This document shows, piece by piece, positions 8,571 through 16,730 of a stretch of DNA of 64,000 nucleotides (positions are counted from its first letter, which is position 1; every line of letters starts with the position of its first letter). Under the pieces are notes generated by a model. The model saw only the letters and a program-made list of their open reading frames with translations. It searched no databases and was not told the DNA's origin. A program made the position numbers and the translations under genes. The stretch is from NCBI GenBank assembly GCA_052103955.1, contig JBQELO010000015.1, positions 25,673 to 89,672 on the forward strand, in the 5' to 3' direction. This DNA comes from Paenalcaligenes sp052103955 (lineage in GTDB: Bacteria; Pseudomonadota; Gammaproteobacteria; Burkholderiales; Burkholderiaceae_B).

Positions 8571-8806
8571 CGCCTTTTTATTTGTTGCTGGCCGCGCCAC
8601 AAGCGTGTGATGCCAGGACTTCCATTTCATGCTATCGCGTTTGTACGCAAGTGCTACTTTCCGAAAGAGTGCAGGTCAAGCAGTAGTGTGTCTGGGTGGC
8701 GTGGTCCCGTGGGTCATAAAGCGCCAGATCATGTTGCTGTATTTGGCTGAGACTCCGGCTTAAGTGCCAGTCGGGGAGTTAGTGCAAGACTGAAAGGAAT
8801 TTCATA
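8571..8806 (+). promoter_or_regulatory. Structured 5' leader region of ilvBHC
   Basis: About 235 bases without a credible gene. It contains several small hairpins: CACA/TGTG around 8603, GCGT/ACGC near 8640, CTTT/AAAG near 8660, and a larger one with ACTCC (8752-8756) pairing GGAGT (8775-8779) enclosing GGC/GCC. The ribosome site GAAAGGA lies just before the ilvB ATG. The region could be an untranslated regulatory leader that works with the upstream terminator, or could hold a second promoter. Confidence 0.4.
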
Positions 8807-10543
8807 ATGGAACTCAATGGCGCAGATATAGTTGTGCGCACGCTGGCTGACGAAGGCGTTGAACACGTTTTTGGCTATCCCGGTGGTGCCGTACTATACA
8901 TCTACGATGCAATTTTCAAGCAGGACAAATTCCGCCATATTTTGGTGCGTCACGAGCAAGCAGCTGTGCACGCGGCGGATGCCTATTCACGCTCCTCCAA
9001 CAAAGTTGGTGTGGCGCTGGTAACCAGTGGCCCCGGGCTGACGAATGCTGTAACAGGTATTGCAACAGCCTACATGGATTCCATCCCTATGGTGGTGATC
9101 AGTGGCCAAGTTGGTTCACAGTCTATAGGTGAAGATGCTTTTCAAGAATGTGATGCAATCGGTATTACGCGTCCTTGCGTGAAGCACAACTTTTTGGTGC
9201 GTGACGTAAGAGAACTGGCTGATACCATTCGCAAAGCGTTTTATATCGCGACTACAGGCCGTCCAGGCCCTGTGTTGGTCGATATTCCAAAAGATATCAC
9301 TGCAGCAATGGCTCGCTACACGCCTAAGCGTGGCGAGGTAAAAATGCGTTCCTACATGCCTGTATCCAAAGGGCATCAGGGACAAATCAAAAAAGCGGTG
9401 CAGATGCTGGCAGCTGCCGAGCGTCCCATGATTTACGTGGGCGGCGGTGCTATTTTGGATAATGCATCCGAAGAAGTTAAACAATTAGTCGAGCTTAGTG
9501 GTGCACCTTGTACTACCACGCTGATGGCTCTGGGTGCTTACCCAGGTAATAGCGATCAGTATGTAGGTATGCCGGGTATGCACGGTACGTATGAAGCGAA
9601 CATGGCTATGCAGCACAGTGATGTGTTGATTGCTGTGGGTGCTCGTTTCGATGACCGCGTAATTGCGAATCCTCGTCACTTCATGCAAGTACCTCGCAAA
9701 ATTGTTCACATTGATATTGATCCTTCCTCCATTTCCAAACGTGTGAAAGTGGATGTGCCTATCGTGGGCAGCGTTAAGGAAGTTCTGCAAGAGTTTAATG
9801 AGCAATATGCACAGGCTCGCTCCTCATCCGCTAAGAGCAAAACTGCTCTGGAGCAATGGTGGAAGCAGATCAACGTTTGGCGCGAGAAGAAATGCCTAGT
9901 CTACAAACCCTCTGACGAGGTCATTAAACCTCAGTCAGTGGTAGAGGCTCTGTGGGAAGTTACTGGCGGCGACGCTTTCGTGACTTCTGACGTGGGTCAA
10001 CACCAAATGTGGGCAGCACAATACTACCGTTTCAATAAACCACGTCGTTGGTTGAACTCTGGTGGCTTGGGTACGATGGGTGTGGGCCTACCTTACGCTA
10101 TGGGCGTACAGATGGCTAACCCCGATGCAGATGTAGCGGTCATTACTGGTGAAGCATCTATTCAGATGAACATCCAGGAATTGTCCACATGTTTGCAATA
10201 TCGTATGACACCTAAGTTGCTGTGCTTAAACAACCGCAGTCTGGGTATGGTGCGTCAATGGCAGGAAATCGATTACGGCTCCCGTTATTCGGAATCCTAC
10301 ATGGATGCGTTGCCTGACTTTGTGAAGTTGGTTGAAAGTTACGGCCACGTTGGTATGCGTATTGATAAACCTGCGGATGTGAAACCTGCCATTCAAGAGG
10401 CGTTCACTAAACACAAAAACCGCTTGGTATTCATGGACTTCATCACCGATAAAACAGAAAACGTCTGGCCTATGGTCAAGGCGGGTAAAGGTTTAACGGA
10501 AATGTTGTTGTGTGCAGAAGATCTGAAAGGAGAGGAATTATGA
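8807..10543 (+). CDS. ilvB: Acetolactate synthase, large (catalytic) subunit
   Basis: A 578-aa ThDP-dependent enzyme that condenses two pyruvates to acetolactate, or pyruvate with 2-oxobutyrate, in the first common step of Val/Leu/Ile synthesis. Seen: the N-terminal ThDP domain with catalytic Glu50 in RHEQAA, VTSGPGLTNAVTGIATAY, and the C-terminal ThDP/Mg motif beginning GEASIQMN and ending NNRSLGMV. The usual GDG is GEA here. The length is normal for the IlvB/IlvI/IlvG family. The stop overlaps the ilvH start by four bases (ATGA, 10540-10543), coupling the two subunits. Confidence 0.96.
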   Translation: MELNGADIVVRTLADEGVEHVFGYPGGAVLYIYDAIFKQDKFRHILVRHEQAAVHAADAYSRSSNKVGVALVTSGPGLTNAVTGIATAYMDSIPMVVISGQVGSQSIGEDAFQECDAIGITRPCVKHNFLVRDVRELADTIRKAFYIATTGRPGPVLVDIPKDITAAMARYTPKRGEVKMRSYMPVSKGHQGQIKKAVQMLAAAERPMIYVGGGAILDNASEEVKQLVELSGAPCTTTLMALGAYPGNSDQYVGMPGMHGTYEANMAMQHSDVLIAVGARFDDRVIANPRHFMQVPRKIVHIDIDPSSISKRVKVDVPIVGSVKEVLQEFNEQYAQARSSSAKSKTALEQWWKQINVWREKKCLVYKPSDEVIKPQSVVEALWEVTGGDAFVTSDVGQHQMWAAQYYRFNKPRRWLNSGGLGTMGVGLPYAMGVQMANPDADVAVITGEASIQMNIQELSTCLQYRMTPKLLCLNNRSLGMVRQWQEIDYGSRYSESYMDALPDFVKLVESYGHVGMRIDKPADVKPAIQEAFTKHKNRLVFMDFITDKTENVWPMVKAGKGLTEMLLCAEDLKGEEL

Positions 10544-11031
10544 AACACGTGATTTCCATCCTGCTTGAAAACGAACCAGGCGCTTTGTCGCGTGTGGTGG
10601 GTTTGTTTTCTGCGCGTGGCTACAACATTGAAACCTTGACTGTGGCACCTACTGAAGACGTAACGTTGTCTAGGATGACGATTGTGACCATAGGTCCCGA
10701 TGAGGTGATTGAGCAAATTACCAAACACTTGAACCGTCTTGTAGATGTGGTGAAAGTGGTGGATCTTTCCGAAGGTCCGCACGTTGAGCGTGAGCTTATG
10801 CTCATCAAGGTGCGAGCAGTAGGTAAAGAGCGCGAAGAAATCAAACGTATGGCTGACATTTTCCGTGGCAGCATCATTGATGTGACTGACAAAACCTACA
10901 CGATTGAACTGACTGGAGTGCAGGAGAAAATCTCTGCCTTCATCAATGCACTGGATCGCAGTTCCATTTTGGAAACAGTACGAACCGGTGTGTCAGGTAT
11001 TAGCCGTGGTGAGCGGGTTTTGAAGGTTTAA
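10540..11031 (+). CDS. ilvH: Acetolactate synthase, small (regulatory) subunit
   Basis: A 163-aa regulatory subunit with an N-terminal ACT domain (KHVISILLENEPGALSRVVG) that binds valine for feedback inhibition, and a C-terminal domain that activates the large subunit. I start it at ATG 10540, with GAAAGGAGAGG upstream, rather than at an upstream TTG or GTG: this gives the standard IlvH N-terminus and the ATGA overlap with ilvB. The length is normal. ilvC follows after 50 bases. Confidence 0.95.
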   Translation: MKHVISILLENEPGALSRVVGLFSARGYNIETLTVAPTEDVTLSRMTIVTIGPDEVIEQITKHLNRLVDVVKVVDLSEGPHVERELMLIKVRAVGKEREEIKRMADIFRGSIIDVTDKTYTIELTGVQEKISAFINALDRSSILETVRTGVSGISRGERVLKV

Positions 11032-11081
11032 CTTTATTAAATTAAAACGCCACAAGGCGACAAAAATTTGGAGCAGATTCC

Positions 11082-12098
11082 ATGAAAGTTTTTTACGACA
11101 AAGATTGTGACCTTTCCTTGATCAAGGGTCGTACAGTTACCATTATCGGTTACGGTTCACAAGGCCACGCTCACGCACTGAACCTGCATGAGTCGGGTGT
11201 AAATGTAGTTGTTGGTCTGCGTAAAGGCGGTGCTTCTTGGAGCAAAGCTGAAGGCGCTGGCCTGAAAGTGATGGAAGTGGCTGAAGCCGTTAAAATCGCT
11301 GACGTAGTAATGATCTTGTTGCCAGACGAGAGCATCGCTGAAGTGTACCGTACACAAGTTGCTGAAAATATTCGTCCAGGTGCTGCATTGGCATTTGCTC
11401 ACGGCTTTAACGTTCACTACGGCCAAGTTGTGCCACGTGACGATATCGACGTGATCATGGTTGCTCCTAAAGCTCCAGGCCACACAGTACGTGGTACATA
11501 CCGTCAAGGTGGTGGTGTTCCTCACCTGATCGCTGTGTACCAAGACAAAACTGGTGCCGCTCGTGACGTAGCACTGTCCTACGCAAGTGCTAACGGTGGT
11601 GGTCGTGCCGGTATCATCGAAACAAACTTCCGCGAAGAAACAGAAACTGACTTGTTCGGTGAGCAAGCTGTTCTGTGTGGTGGTGCTGTTGAACTGATCA
11701 AAGCAGGTTTCGATACATTGGTTGAAGCTGGTTACGCGCCTGAAATGGCGTACTTCGAGTGCTTGCACGAACTGAAGTTGATCGTTGACTTGATCTACGA
11801 AGGCGGTATCGCCAACATGAACTACTCCATCTCCAACAACGCGGAGTTCGGTGAGTACGAAACAGGTCCTAAGATCATTACTGATGAAACACGTAAAGCA
11901 ATGCGTGAAGTTCTGGCCGACATCCAAAACGGTGTTTACGCTAAAAACTTCATCTTGGAGCACACAGCTGGTGCTCCAACATTGACATCGCGTCGTCGCA
12001 TCAATGCTGAATCTCAGATTGAGCAAGTGGGCGAACAATTGCGTGCAATGATGCCTTGGATTGCAGCCAACAAATTGGTTGATAAATCCAAAAACTAA
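11082..12098 (+). CDS. ilvC: Ketol-acid reductoisomerase (NADP+)
   Basis: A 338-aa class I (short) ketol-acid reductoisomerase that converts acetolactate to 2,3-dihydroxyisovalerate with NADPH and Mg2+. The Rossmann motif GYGSQGHAHALNLHESG is near residue 25, followed by VGLRKGGASW, whose Arg/Ser residues fit NADPH preference. The metal-binding acidic residues lie in the C-terminal helical domain (ETDLFGEQ, ELKLIVDLIYEGG). Codon use is strongly biased, consistent with high expression. A terminator follows. Confidence 0.97.
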   Translation: MKVFYDKDCDLSLIKGRTVTIIGYGSQGHAHALNLHESGVNVVVGLRKGGASWSKAEGAGLKVMEVAEAVKIADVVMILLPDESIAEVYRTQVAENIRPGAALAFAHGFNVHYGQVVPRDDIDVIMVAPKAPGHTVRGTYRQGGGVPHLIAVYQDKTGAARDVALSYASANGGGRAGIIETNFREETETDLFGEQAVLCGGAVELIKAGFDTLVEAGYAPEMAYFECLHELKLIVDLIYEGGIANMNYSISNNAEFGEYETGPKIITDETRKAMREVLADIQNGVYAKNFILEHTAGAPTLTSRRRINAESQIEQVGEQLRAMMPWIAANKLVDKSKN

Positions 12099-12122
12099 GC
12101 ATGTGGCGTAACTAACGCCATA

Positions 12123-12166
12123 AGGCTGGCCTAGGGATCTCCCTGTGCCAGCCTTTTTGTTTTTTG
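12123..12166 (+). terminator. Intrinsic terminator after ilvC
   Basis: AGGCTGGC (12123-12130) pairs with GCCAGCCT (12147-12154) and is followed by a T-rich tract. It ends the ilvBHC transcript, so pssA probably has its own promoter in the 80 bases that follow. Confidence 0.85.
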
Positions 12167-12251
12167 TAATTGCCCATAAGCTGCTAATATCTCATTCTTA
12201 CCCAGCTGCTTTTAAGCGGTTTCTTCGGTTTTTTTACCTTCAGCTTGAATT

Positions 12252-13016
12252 ATGCCCGGTCGCAATACAGACGAATTACGTCGTCGCAGTATTTACCTTT
12301 TACCTAACGCGTTTACTACCGCGAACCTGTTTGCTGGTTTTTATGCTGTCGTGCAAGCCATGAATGGGCGGTTTGAAGTGGCTGCTATAGCTATCTTCTT
12401 GGCGATGGTGTTTGATGGTATGGATGGGCGAGTAGCCCGCCTGACTAATACGCAGTCCGCCTTTGGGGAGCAATATGACTCCATGGCAGACTTAACTTCT
12501 TTTGGTGTGGCGCCCGCGTTGGTGATGTATGTGTGGGCTCTGCAAGATTTAGGGCGATGGGGGTGGTTGGCCGCATTTGTGTTTGTTGCGGGTGCTGCTT
12601 TGCGCTTAGCGCGCTTTAATACCAATATCGCTGTTGTGGATAAGCGCTTCTTTCAGGGGTTGCCTAGCCCTGCTGCTGCCGCGTTAATTGCGGGCTTTGT
12701 ATGGCTATCGGTGGATAATAAGTTGCCGATATCTACGTCCATGCTGCAATGGAGTGCTTTTGCACTGACCATTTATGCGGGTGTGGCAATGGTATCGAAT
12801 GCGCCTTTTTACAGTGGTAAATCCTTTGCGCTAGGTAAAAGTGTTCCGTTTTGGGGGATGCTAGTGCTGGTGCTGTTGTTTGTGTTTGTGTCTTCTGATC
12901 CACCGGTAGTGCTGTTTGGCTTGTTTGTGCTGTATGGCTTATCGGGTTGGGTGGTAATGGCATGGCGCTGGCATCGTGCACGTAGGCTAATCGAGCAGCG
13001 CCGCGAAGAGGGTTAA
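12252..13016 (+). CDS. pssA: CDP-diacylglycerol--serine O-phosphatidyltransferase
   Basis: A 254-aa membrane enzyme that makes phosphatidylserine from CDP-diacylglycerol and serine, the precursor of phosphatidylethanolamine. The CDP-alcohol phosphatidyltransferase motif is clear: DGMDGRVARLTN, then GEQYDSMAD with the spaced aspartates. About seven hydrophobic segments fit the type II (Bacillus-like) PssA. It follows ilvBHC, as in many Burkholderiales. Its TAA stop and the stop of the convergent lipoprotein gene share one TTAA at 13013-13016. Confidence 0.93.
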   Translation: MPGRNTDELRRRSIYLLPNAFTTANLFAGFYAVVQAMNGRFEVAAIAIFLAMVFDGMDGRVARLTNTQSAFGEQYDSMADLTSFGVAPALVMYVWALQDLGRWGWLAAFVFVAGAALRLARFNTNIAVVDKRFFQGLPSPAAAALIAGFVWLSVDNKLPISTSMLQWSAFALTIYAGVAMVSNAPFYSGKSFALGKSVPFWGMLVLVLLFVFVSSDPPVVLFGLFVLYGLSGWVVMAWRWHRARRLIEQRREEG

Positions 13017-13522
13017 TCCATACCGCGAAAGATACCGTCATTGATGTCTAGAGGATCGGGGCCAGGGTGGTGGTGAACCAACTGGCCTTCGTCATTAAAG
13101 TACATATACATTAGCGAGTTAAACGCGCCGCCTTGTTTGTATCGGTATGACCAAGTGCGATAGGGTTTGCCTTTCCATAACGCTATTTCATCTACGGCGG
13201 GCGGGCCATACCAGCAGGCAATCATGGGGGCTTCCCAAGGGCGTTGATCTAGTAGCTTGAATCCTTCGTCTGATAGCATTTGCTGTATAGACACAATAAC
13301 TTCTTGTTGGTCAATTTCGGCCGTCCAAGCGTAGTAACCCATAGGTTGCATAGACCAGTTAACGAGTTGGGGTTGCGTGTTTGAGCAGCGTTGAGTGGGT
13401 GTGCCGTATTCGTTGATGGCAGTCTGTAAGGGTGTGCCGGGTGGGACATTACTTAGGCTTGTGCAGCCGGTAGCTAACAGCGCTAAAAGCGTCATACAGG
13501 GCAGGGCGGTAAAGCGTGGCAT
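13013..13522 (-). CDS. Small predicted lipoprotein of unknown function
   Basis: A 169-aa protein with an N-terminal lipoprotein signal: a hydrophobic stretch (TLLALLATGC) ending at Cys20, where lipid attachment would occur. After a short linker come PPGTPLQTAINEYGTP and an aromatic-rich domain (QPMGYYAWTAE, WYGPPAVDEIALWKGKPYRTW) ending in an HHHPGPDP segment. I do not recognise a functionally named family. It should be anchored in the outer or inner membrane facing the periplasm. It is divergent from rpsO and convergent with pssA. Confidence 0.75.
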   Translation of the reverse strand: MPRFTALPCMTLLALLATGCTSLSNVPPGTPLQTAINEYGTPTQRCSNTQPQLVNWSMQPMGYYAWTAEIDQQEVIVSIQQMLSDEGFKLLDQRPWEAPMIACWYGPPAVDEIALWKGKPYRTWSYRYKQGGAFNSLMYMYFNDEGQLVHHHPGPDPLDINDGIFRGMD

Positions 13523-13579
13523 TTTTCGTACTTCCTGTGGTGGTTGCGCCTAATTAAATAGTTGCTGCGCTAAACGAAC

Positions 13580-13608
13580 TTACGTGTTTAGGGGTTTTGC
13601 TATATAAT
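13580..13608 (+). promoter_or_regulatory. Candidate promoter for rpsO
   Basis: A perfect TATAAT (13603-13608) has TTACGT at the -35 position with a 17-base spacer. It lies about 90 bases before rpsO, which leaves a 5' leader where S15-type autoregulation could act. Confidence 0.65.
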
Positions 13609-13696
13609 TCCAGATTGTTTTGCGTAAGCAAAGTGTTTTTGCTGATGACACGATAGGGCTCCTCGGTTCTATCGCAAGTTATTTGAGGATAATGTT

Positions 13697-13963
13697 ATGA
13701 CAGTAGTAGTTAAAAAAACCGAAATCGTTTCGGAATACCAACGTAAAGCCGGTGATACTGGTTCTCCAGAAGTTCAAGTAGCGCTGCTTTCGGCACGTAT
13801 TGCTCATTTGACAGAGCACTTCAAAACCCACGTTAAAGATCACCACTCACGTCGTGGTCTGCTGCGTATGGTTAGCCGTCGCCGTAAACTGTTGGATTAC
13901 TTGAAAGATCGTAAGCCTGACGCTTACCGCGCGTTGATCGAAAGACTCGGTCTGCGTAAGTAA
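13697..13963 (+). CDS. rpsO: 30S ribosomal protein S15
   Basis: An 88-aa protein matching S15 in length and sequence: TGSPEVQVALLSARI, LTEHFKTHVKDHHSRRGLL and the RRRKLLDYLK segment that contacts 16S rRNA helix 22. It is preceded by TTGAGGAT as ribosome site. It is followed by a long terminator-like hairpin and then pnp, the classical rpsO-pnp arrangement. S15 typically represses its own translation; the 90-base leader allows that here but no structure is claimed. Confidence 0.97.
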   Translation: MTVVVKKTEIVSEYQRKAGDTGSPEVQVALLSARIAHLTEHFKTHVKDHHSRRGLLRMVSRRRKLLDYLKDRKPDAYRALIERLGLRK

Positions 13964-13990
13964 TATGCCGGGGCATGCCCCGCACGAAAT

Positions 13991-14036
13991 AACCGTGCTT
14001 GCTGCAAGAAACCTCTTGCGGTACGCACGGTTTTTT
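13991..14036 (+). terminator. Hairpin with T-run between rpsO and pnp
   Basis: AACCGTGC (13991-13998) pairs with GCACGGTT (14025-14032), with an inner GCAAGA/TCTTGC stem, and is followed by TTTTTT. A separate GGGGCATGCCCC palindrome precedes it at about 13970-13981. In E. coli the rpsO terminator is leaky and the pnp leader hairpin is cut by RNase III; the long double stem here could serve the same purpose (inference). Confidence 0.8.
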
Positions 14037-14055
14037 ATTGTAAGGAACGTAGTGA

Positions 14056-16215
14056 ATGTTCAATAAAGTCACAAAAAAATTCCAGTACGGCGCACATGAA
14101 GTTGTGTTGGAAACGGGTGAAATTGCACGGCAGGCATCAGGTGCCGTGCTTGTTTCTGTTGAAGATACCGTTATTTTGGCAACCGTTGTAGGTGCTAAAA
14201 AAGCTAAAGCTGGTCAGGATTTCTTTCCTTTGACCGTAGATTACGTAGAGAAAACCTACGCTGCTGGACGTATTCCAGGTGGTTTCTTTAAGCGTGAAGG
14301 TAAGCCTTCAGAGCGTGAGACATTGACTTCACGTCTGATCGATCGTCCGCTGCGTCCGTTGTTCCCTGAAGGGTTTTACAACGAAGTTCAAATCATCATT
14401 CACGCGCTGTCGGTTAACCCAGAGATTGATCCGGTTATCCCTGCGTTGATTGGTGCATCAGCTGCGTTGGCTATTTCTGGTATCCCATTCAATGGCCCTG
14501 CTGGTGCAGCGCGTGTGGGTTATGTGGATGGTCAGTATGTGCTGAATCCAACCACAGCTCAAACCGAACAATCCAAGTTGGACTTGGTTGTAGCAGGTAC
14601 TGAAGCTGCGGTATTGATGGTTGAGTCGGATGCTCAGCAATTGTCTGAAGAAGTTATGTTGGGTGCGATTGCTTTTGGTCATGAGCAAATGCAAAACGTG
14701 ATCAATGCGATTCATGAGCTGGTTGAAGATGCTGGCAAACCTGAATGGGATTGGCAGCCAGAGCCTGCTAACGAAGCGTTGATCAGTGCTGTGCGTGCTG
14801 CTGCTTTCGATCAGTTGAAAGAAGCGTACCAAATTCGTGAGAAACAAGCGCGTACATTGCGTTTGAAAGAAATCAGCCAATCCGTGAAAGATTCCTTGGC
14901 TGCTGCGGCTGCAGAAAAAGGCGAAGCTGCTCCTGATTCAGTGGGTGTTGATAACGTCCTGTTTGATTTCGAGAGCCAGATTGTTCGTAGCCAGATTCTG
15001 AGCGGTGAACCACGTATTGATGGTCGCGATACACGTACTGTGCGTCCTATTGCTATCCGTACAGGCGTGTTGCCACGTGCTCACGGTAGCGTCTTGTTCA
15101 CGCGTGGTGAAACGCAAGCCTTGGTGGTTGCTACGCTGGGTACACGTCAAGACGAGCAGATCATTGACTCCGTCATGGGCGAGTACCGTGATAAGTTCAT
15201 GCTGCATTACAACTTCCCACCGTTTGCTACAGGCGAAACAGGTCGATTTGGTGCACCTAAACGTCGCGAGATCGGCCACGGTCGTTTGGCTAAACGTGCT
15301 TTGGCTCACATGATCCCTCCTGCTGATGAGTTCCAATACTCCTTGCGTATTGTGTCTGAAGTGACTGAGTCCAATGGCTCGTCCTCCATGGCAACCGTAT
15401 GTGGCGGCTCATTGGCGATGATGGATGCGGGTGTGCCAATGACAGATCACGTTGCTGGTGTAGCAATGGGTTTGATCAAAGATGGCGGTAAGTTCGCTGT
15501 GTTGACCGACATTCTGGGTGATGAAGATCATCTGGGTGACATGGACTTCAAAGTGGCTGGTACAGAGCATGGTATTACTGCGCTGCAGATGGATATCAAG
15601 ATTCAAGGTATCACTACTGAGATCATGAGTGTGGCATTGGCTCAAGCTCGCGAAGGCCGGCTGCACATTTTGGGTCTGATGAAAACATCCTTGGAAGGTG
15701 CGCGTACAGAGTTGTCTGCATTTGCTCCTCGCATGTTGACCGTAAAAATCAACCCAGAAAAAATTCGTGATGTAATCGGTAAAGGCGGTGCTACGATCCG
15801 CACACTGACTGAAGAAACTGGTACACAAATTGATATCGGTGACGACGGTACTATCACTATTTCTAGCGCTGACTTGGAAAAAGCCCAAGAAGCTGAGCGT
15901 CGTATTAAAGAAATCACGGCCGAGGTGGAAGTAGGTCAAGAATACGAAGGCCCAGTGCTGCGTATTTTGGACTTTGGTGCCATTGTTCAAGTATTGCCGG
16001 GTAAAGATGGTTTGCTGCATATCTCCGAGATTGCGAACTACCGTATTGCCAACGTGAATGATGTATTGAAAGTTGGTCAAATCGTGAAGTTCAAAGTCAT
16101 CGAAGCGGATGATAAAGGCCGTCTGCGTCTGTCTATCAAAGCGTTGGGTGGTATTGAAGCTCAAGGTGGCGAAGCTGCACCAGCAACGCCTGAGGCGGAT
16201 ACTGCTGCTGAGTAA
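14056..16215 (+). CDS. pnp: Polyribonucleotide nucleotidyltransferase (PNPase)
   Basis: A 719-aa phosphorolytic 3'-5' exoribonuclease and RNA-degradosome component. Seen in order: first RNase PH domain, an alpha-helical linker around residues 240-300, second RNase PH domain with GHGRLAKRAL, SNGSSSMATVCGGSL and the catalytic acidic region DILGDEDHLGDMDFK, a KH domain (IGKGGATIRTLTEETG), and an S1 domain (YEGPVLRILDFGAIVQVLPG). The Ala/Glu-rich tail is common in betaproteobacteria. GGAACG precedes the ATG. Confidence 0.97.
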   Translation: MFNKVTKKFQYGAHEVVLETGEIARQASGAVLVSVEDTVILATVVGAKKAKAGQDFFPLTVDYVEKTYAAGRIPGGFFKREGKPSERETLTSRLIDRPLRPLFPEGFYNEVQIIIHALSVNPEIDPVIPALIGASAALAISGIPFNGPAGAARVGYVDGQYVLNPTTAQTEQSKLDLVVAGTEAAVLMVESDAQQLSEEVMLGAIAFGHEQMQNVINAIHELVEDAGKPEWDWQPEPANEALISAVRAAAFDQLKEAYQIREKQARTLRLKEISQSVKDSLAAAAAEKGEAAPDSVGVDNVLFDFESQIVRSQILSGEPRIDGRDTRTVRPIAIRTGVLPRAHGSVLFTRGETQALVVATLGTRQDEQIIDSVMGEYRDKFMLHYNFPPFATGETGRFGAPKRREIGHGRLAKRALAHMIPPADEFQYSLRIVSEVTESNGSSSMATVCGGSLAMMDAGVPMTDHVAGVAMGLIKDGGKFAVLTDILGDEDHLGDMDFKVAGTEHGITALQMDIKIQGITTEIMSVALAQAREGRLHILGLMKTSLEGARTELSAFAPRMLTVKINPEKIRDVIGKGGATIRTLTEETGTQIDIGDDGTITISSADLEKAQEAERRIKEITAEVEVGQEYEGPVLRILDFGAIVQVLPGKDGLLHISEIANYRIANVNDVLKVGQIVKFKVIEADDKGRLRLSIKALGGIEAQGGEAAPATPEADTAAE

Positions 16216-16253
16216 GGCTGCATGTATATAGCGTTACTCTCAATGTGACGCAT

Positions 16254-16294
16254 AAAATCCCGGGTCTAGCCATTGTGCTGGCCCGGGATTTTTT
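16254..16294 (+). terminator. Intrinsic terminator after pnp
   Basis: AAAATCCCGGG pairs with CCCGGGATTTTTT around a 17-base loop that contains a further TAGC/GCTG pairing. A strong bipartite stem with a T-run. Confidence 0.88.
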
Positions 16295-16443
16295 ATGGAA
16301 AATTGAAAGGTAGGGTTGTATTGCACGTCTTAAGTGGCTTTTCCAGCTTTGGTCGTATACAAAAAGATAAATTTACGGTATAGTTTTCTTCTTTGCTGCA
16401 TGGGCCAACCTATTGGTGCAGAAACATCAGCAAACTCAAACTT

Positions 16444-16533
16444 GGAAGCGTGCCAGAGCGGTTGAATGGACTGGTCTTGAAAACCAGCGATGGGGTAACT
16501 CATCCGTGAGTTCGAATCTCACCGCTTCCGCCA
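16444..16533 (+). tRNA. tRNA-Ser(UGA)
   Basis: A 90-nt tRNA with GGAAGCG/CGCTTCC acceptor stem, G discriminator and encoded CCA. The anticodon stem CTGGT/ACCAG holds loop CTTGAAA, giving anticodon TGA (16478-16480). A long variable arm and TTCGAATC T-loop confirm a class II serine tRNA. It is followed 14 bases later by a tRNA-Leu. Confidence 0.96.
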
Positions 16534-16547
16534 AAAAAGTTTGTGTG

Positions 16548-16634
16548 GCATCCATGGCGGAATAGGTAGACGCAAGAGACTTAAAATCTCTCGATCAAAC
16601 GGTCGTCCCGGTTCGATTCCGGGTGGATGCACCA
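16548..16634 (+). tRNA. tRNA-Leu(UAA)
   Basis: An 87-nt class II tRNA: acceptor GCATCCA/TGGATGC, A discriminator, encoded CCA. Anticodon stem AGAGA/TCTCT with loop CTTAAAA gives anticodon TAA (16582-16584). The D-arm GGTAGACGC and long variable arm fit leucine. Probably co-transcribed with the preceding tRNA-Ser. Confidence 0.96.
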
Positions 16635-16730
16635 ACTCTCTTTTCGTATCAGTCCCCAAATTATCCTTTTGATTCAGTTCGAGTCATAATAGATCTCTCT
16701 GTAGAGCTATGTGCAAGGATAGTAAATACC

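Noticed and set aside
8568..8750. 60-codon plus-strand frame in the ilv leader
   Set aside because: It starts within the terminator T-run region, has no ribosome site, and its residues show no bias for Val, Leu or Ile.
15409..16164. 251-codon minus-strand frame opposite pnp
   Set aside because: Antisense shadow; rich in Phe, Thr and Cys without domain signals, while pnp is intact.
16444..16634. tRNA-Ser/tRNA-Leu pair considered as an integration site
   Set aside because: No direct repeat of a tRNA 3' end, no integrase and no foreign genes follow; the downstream genes are housekeeping.
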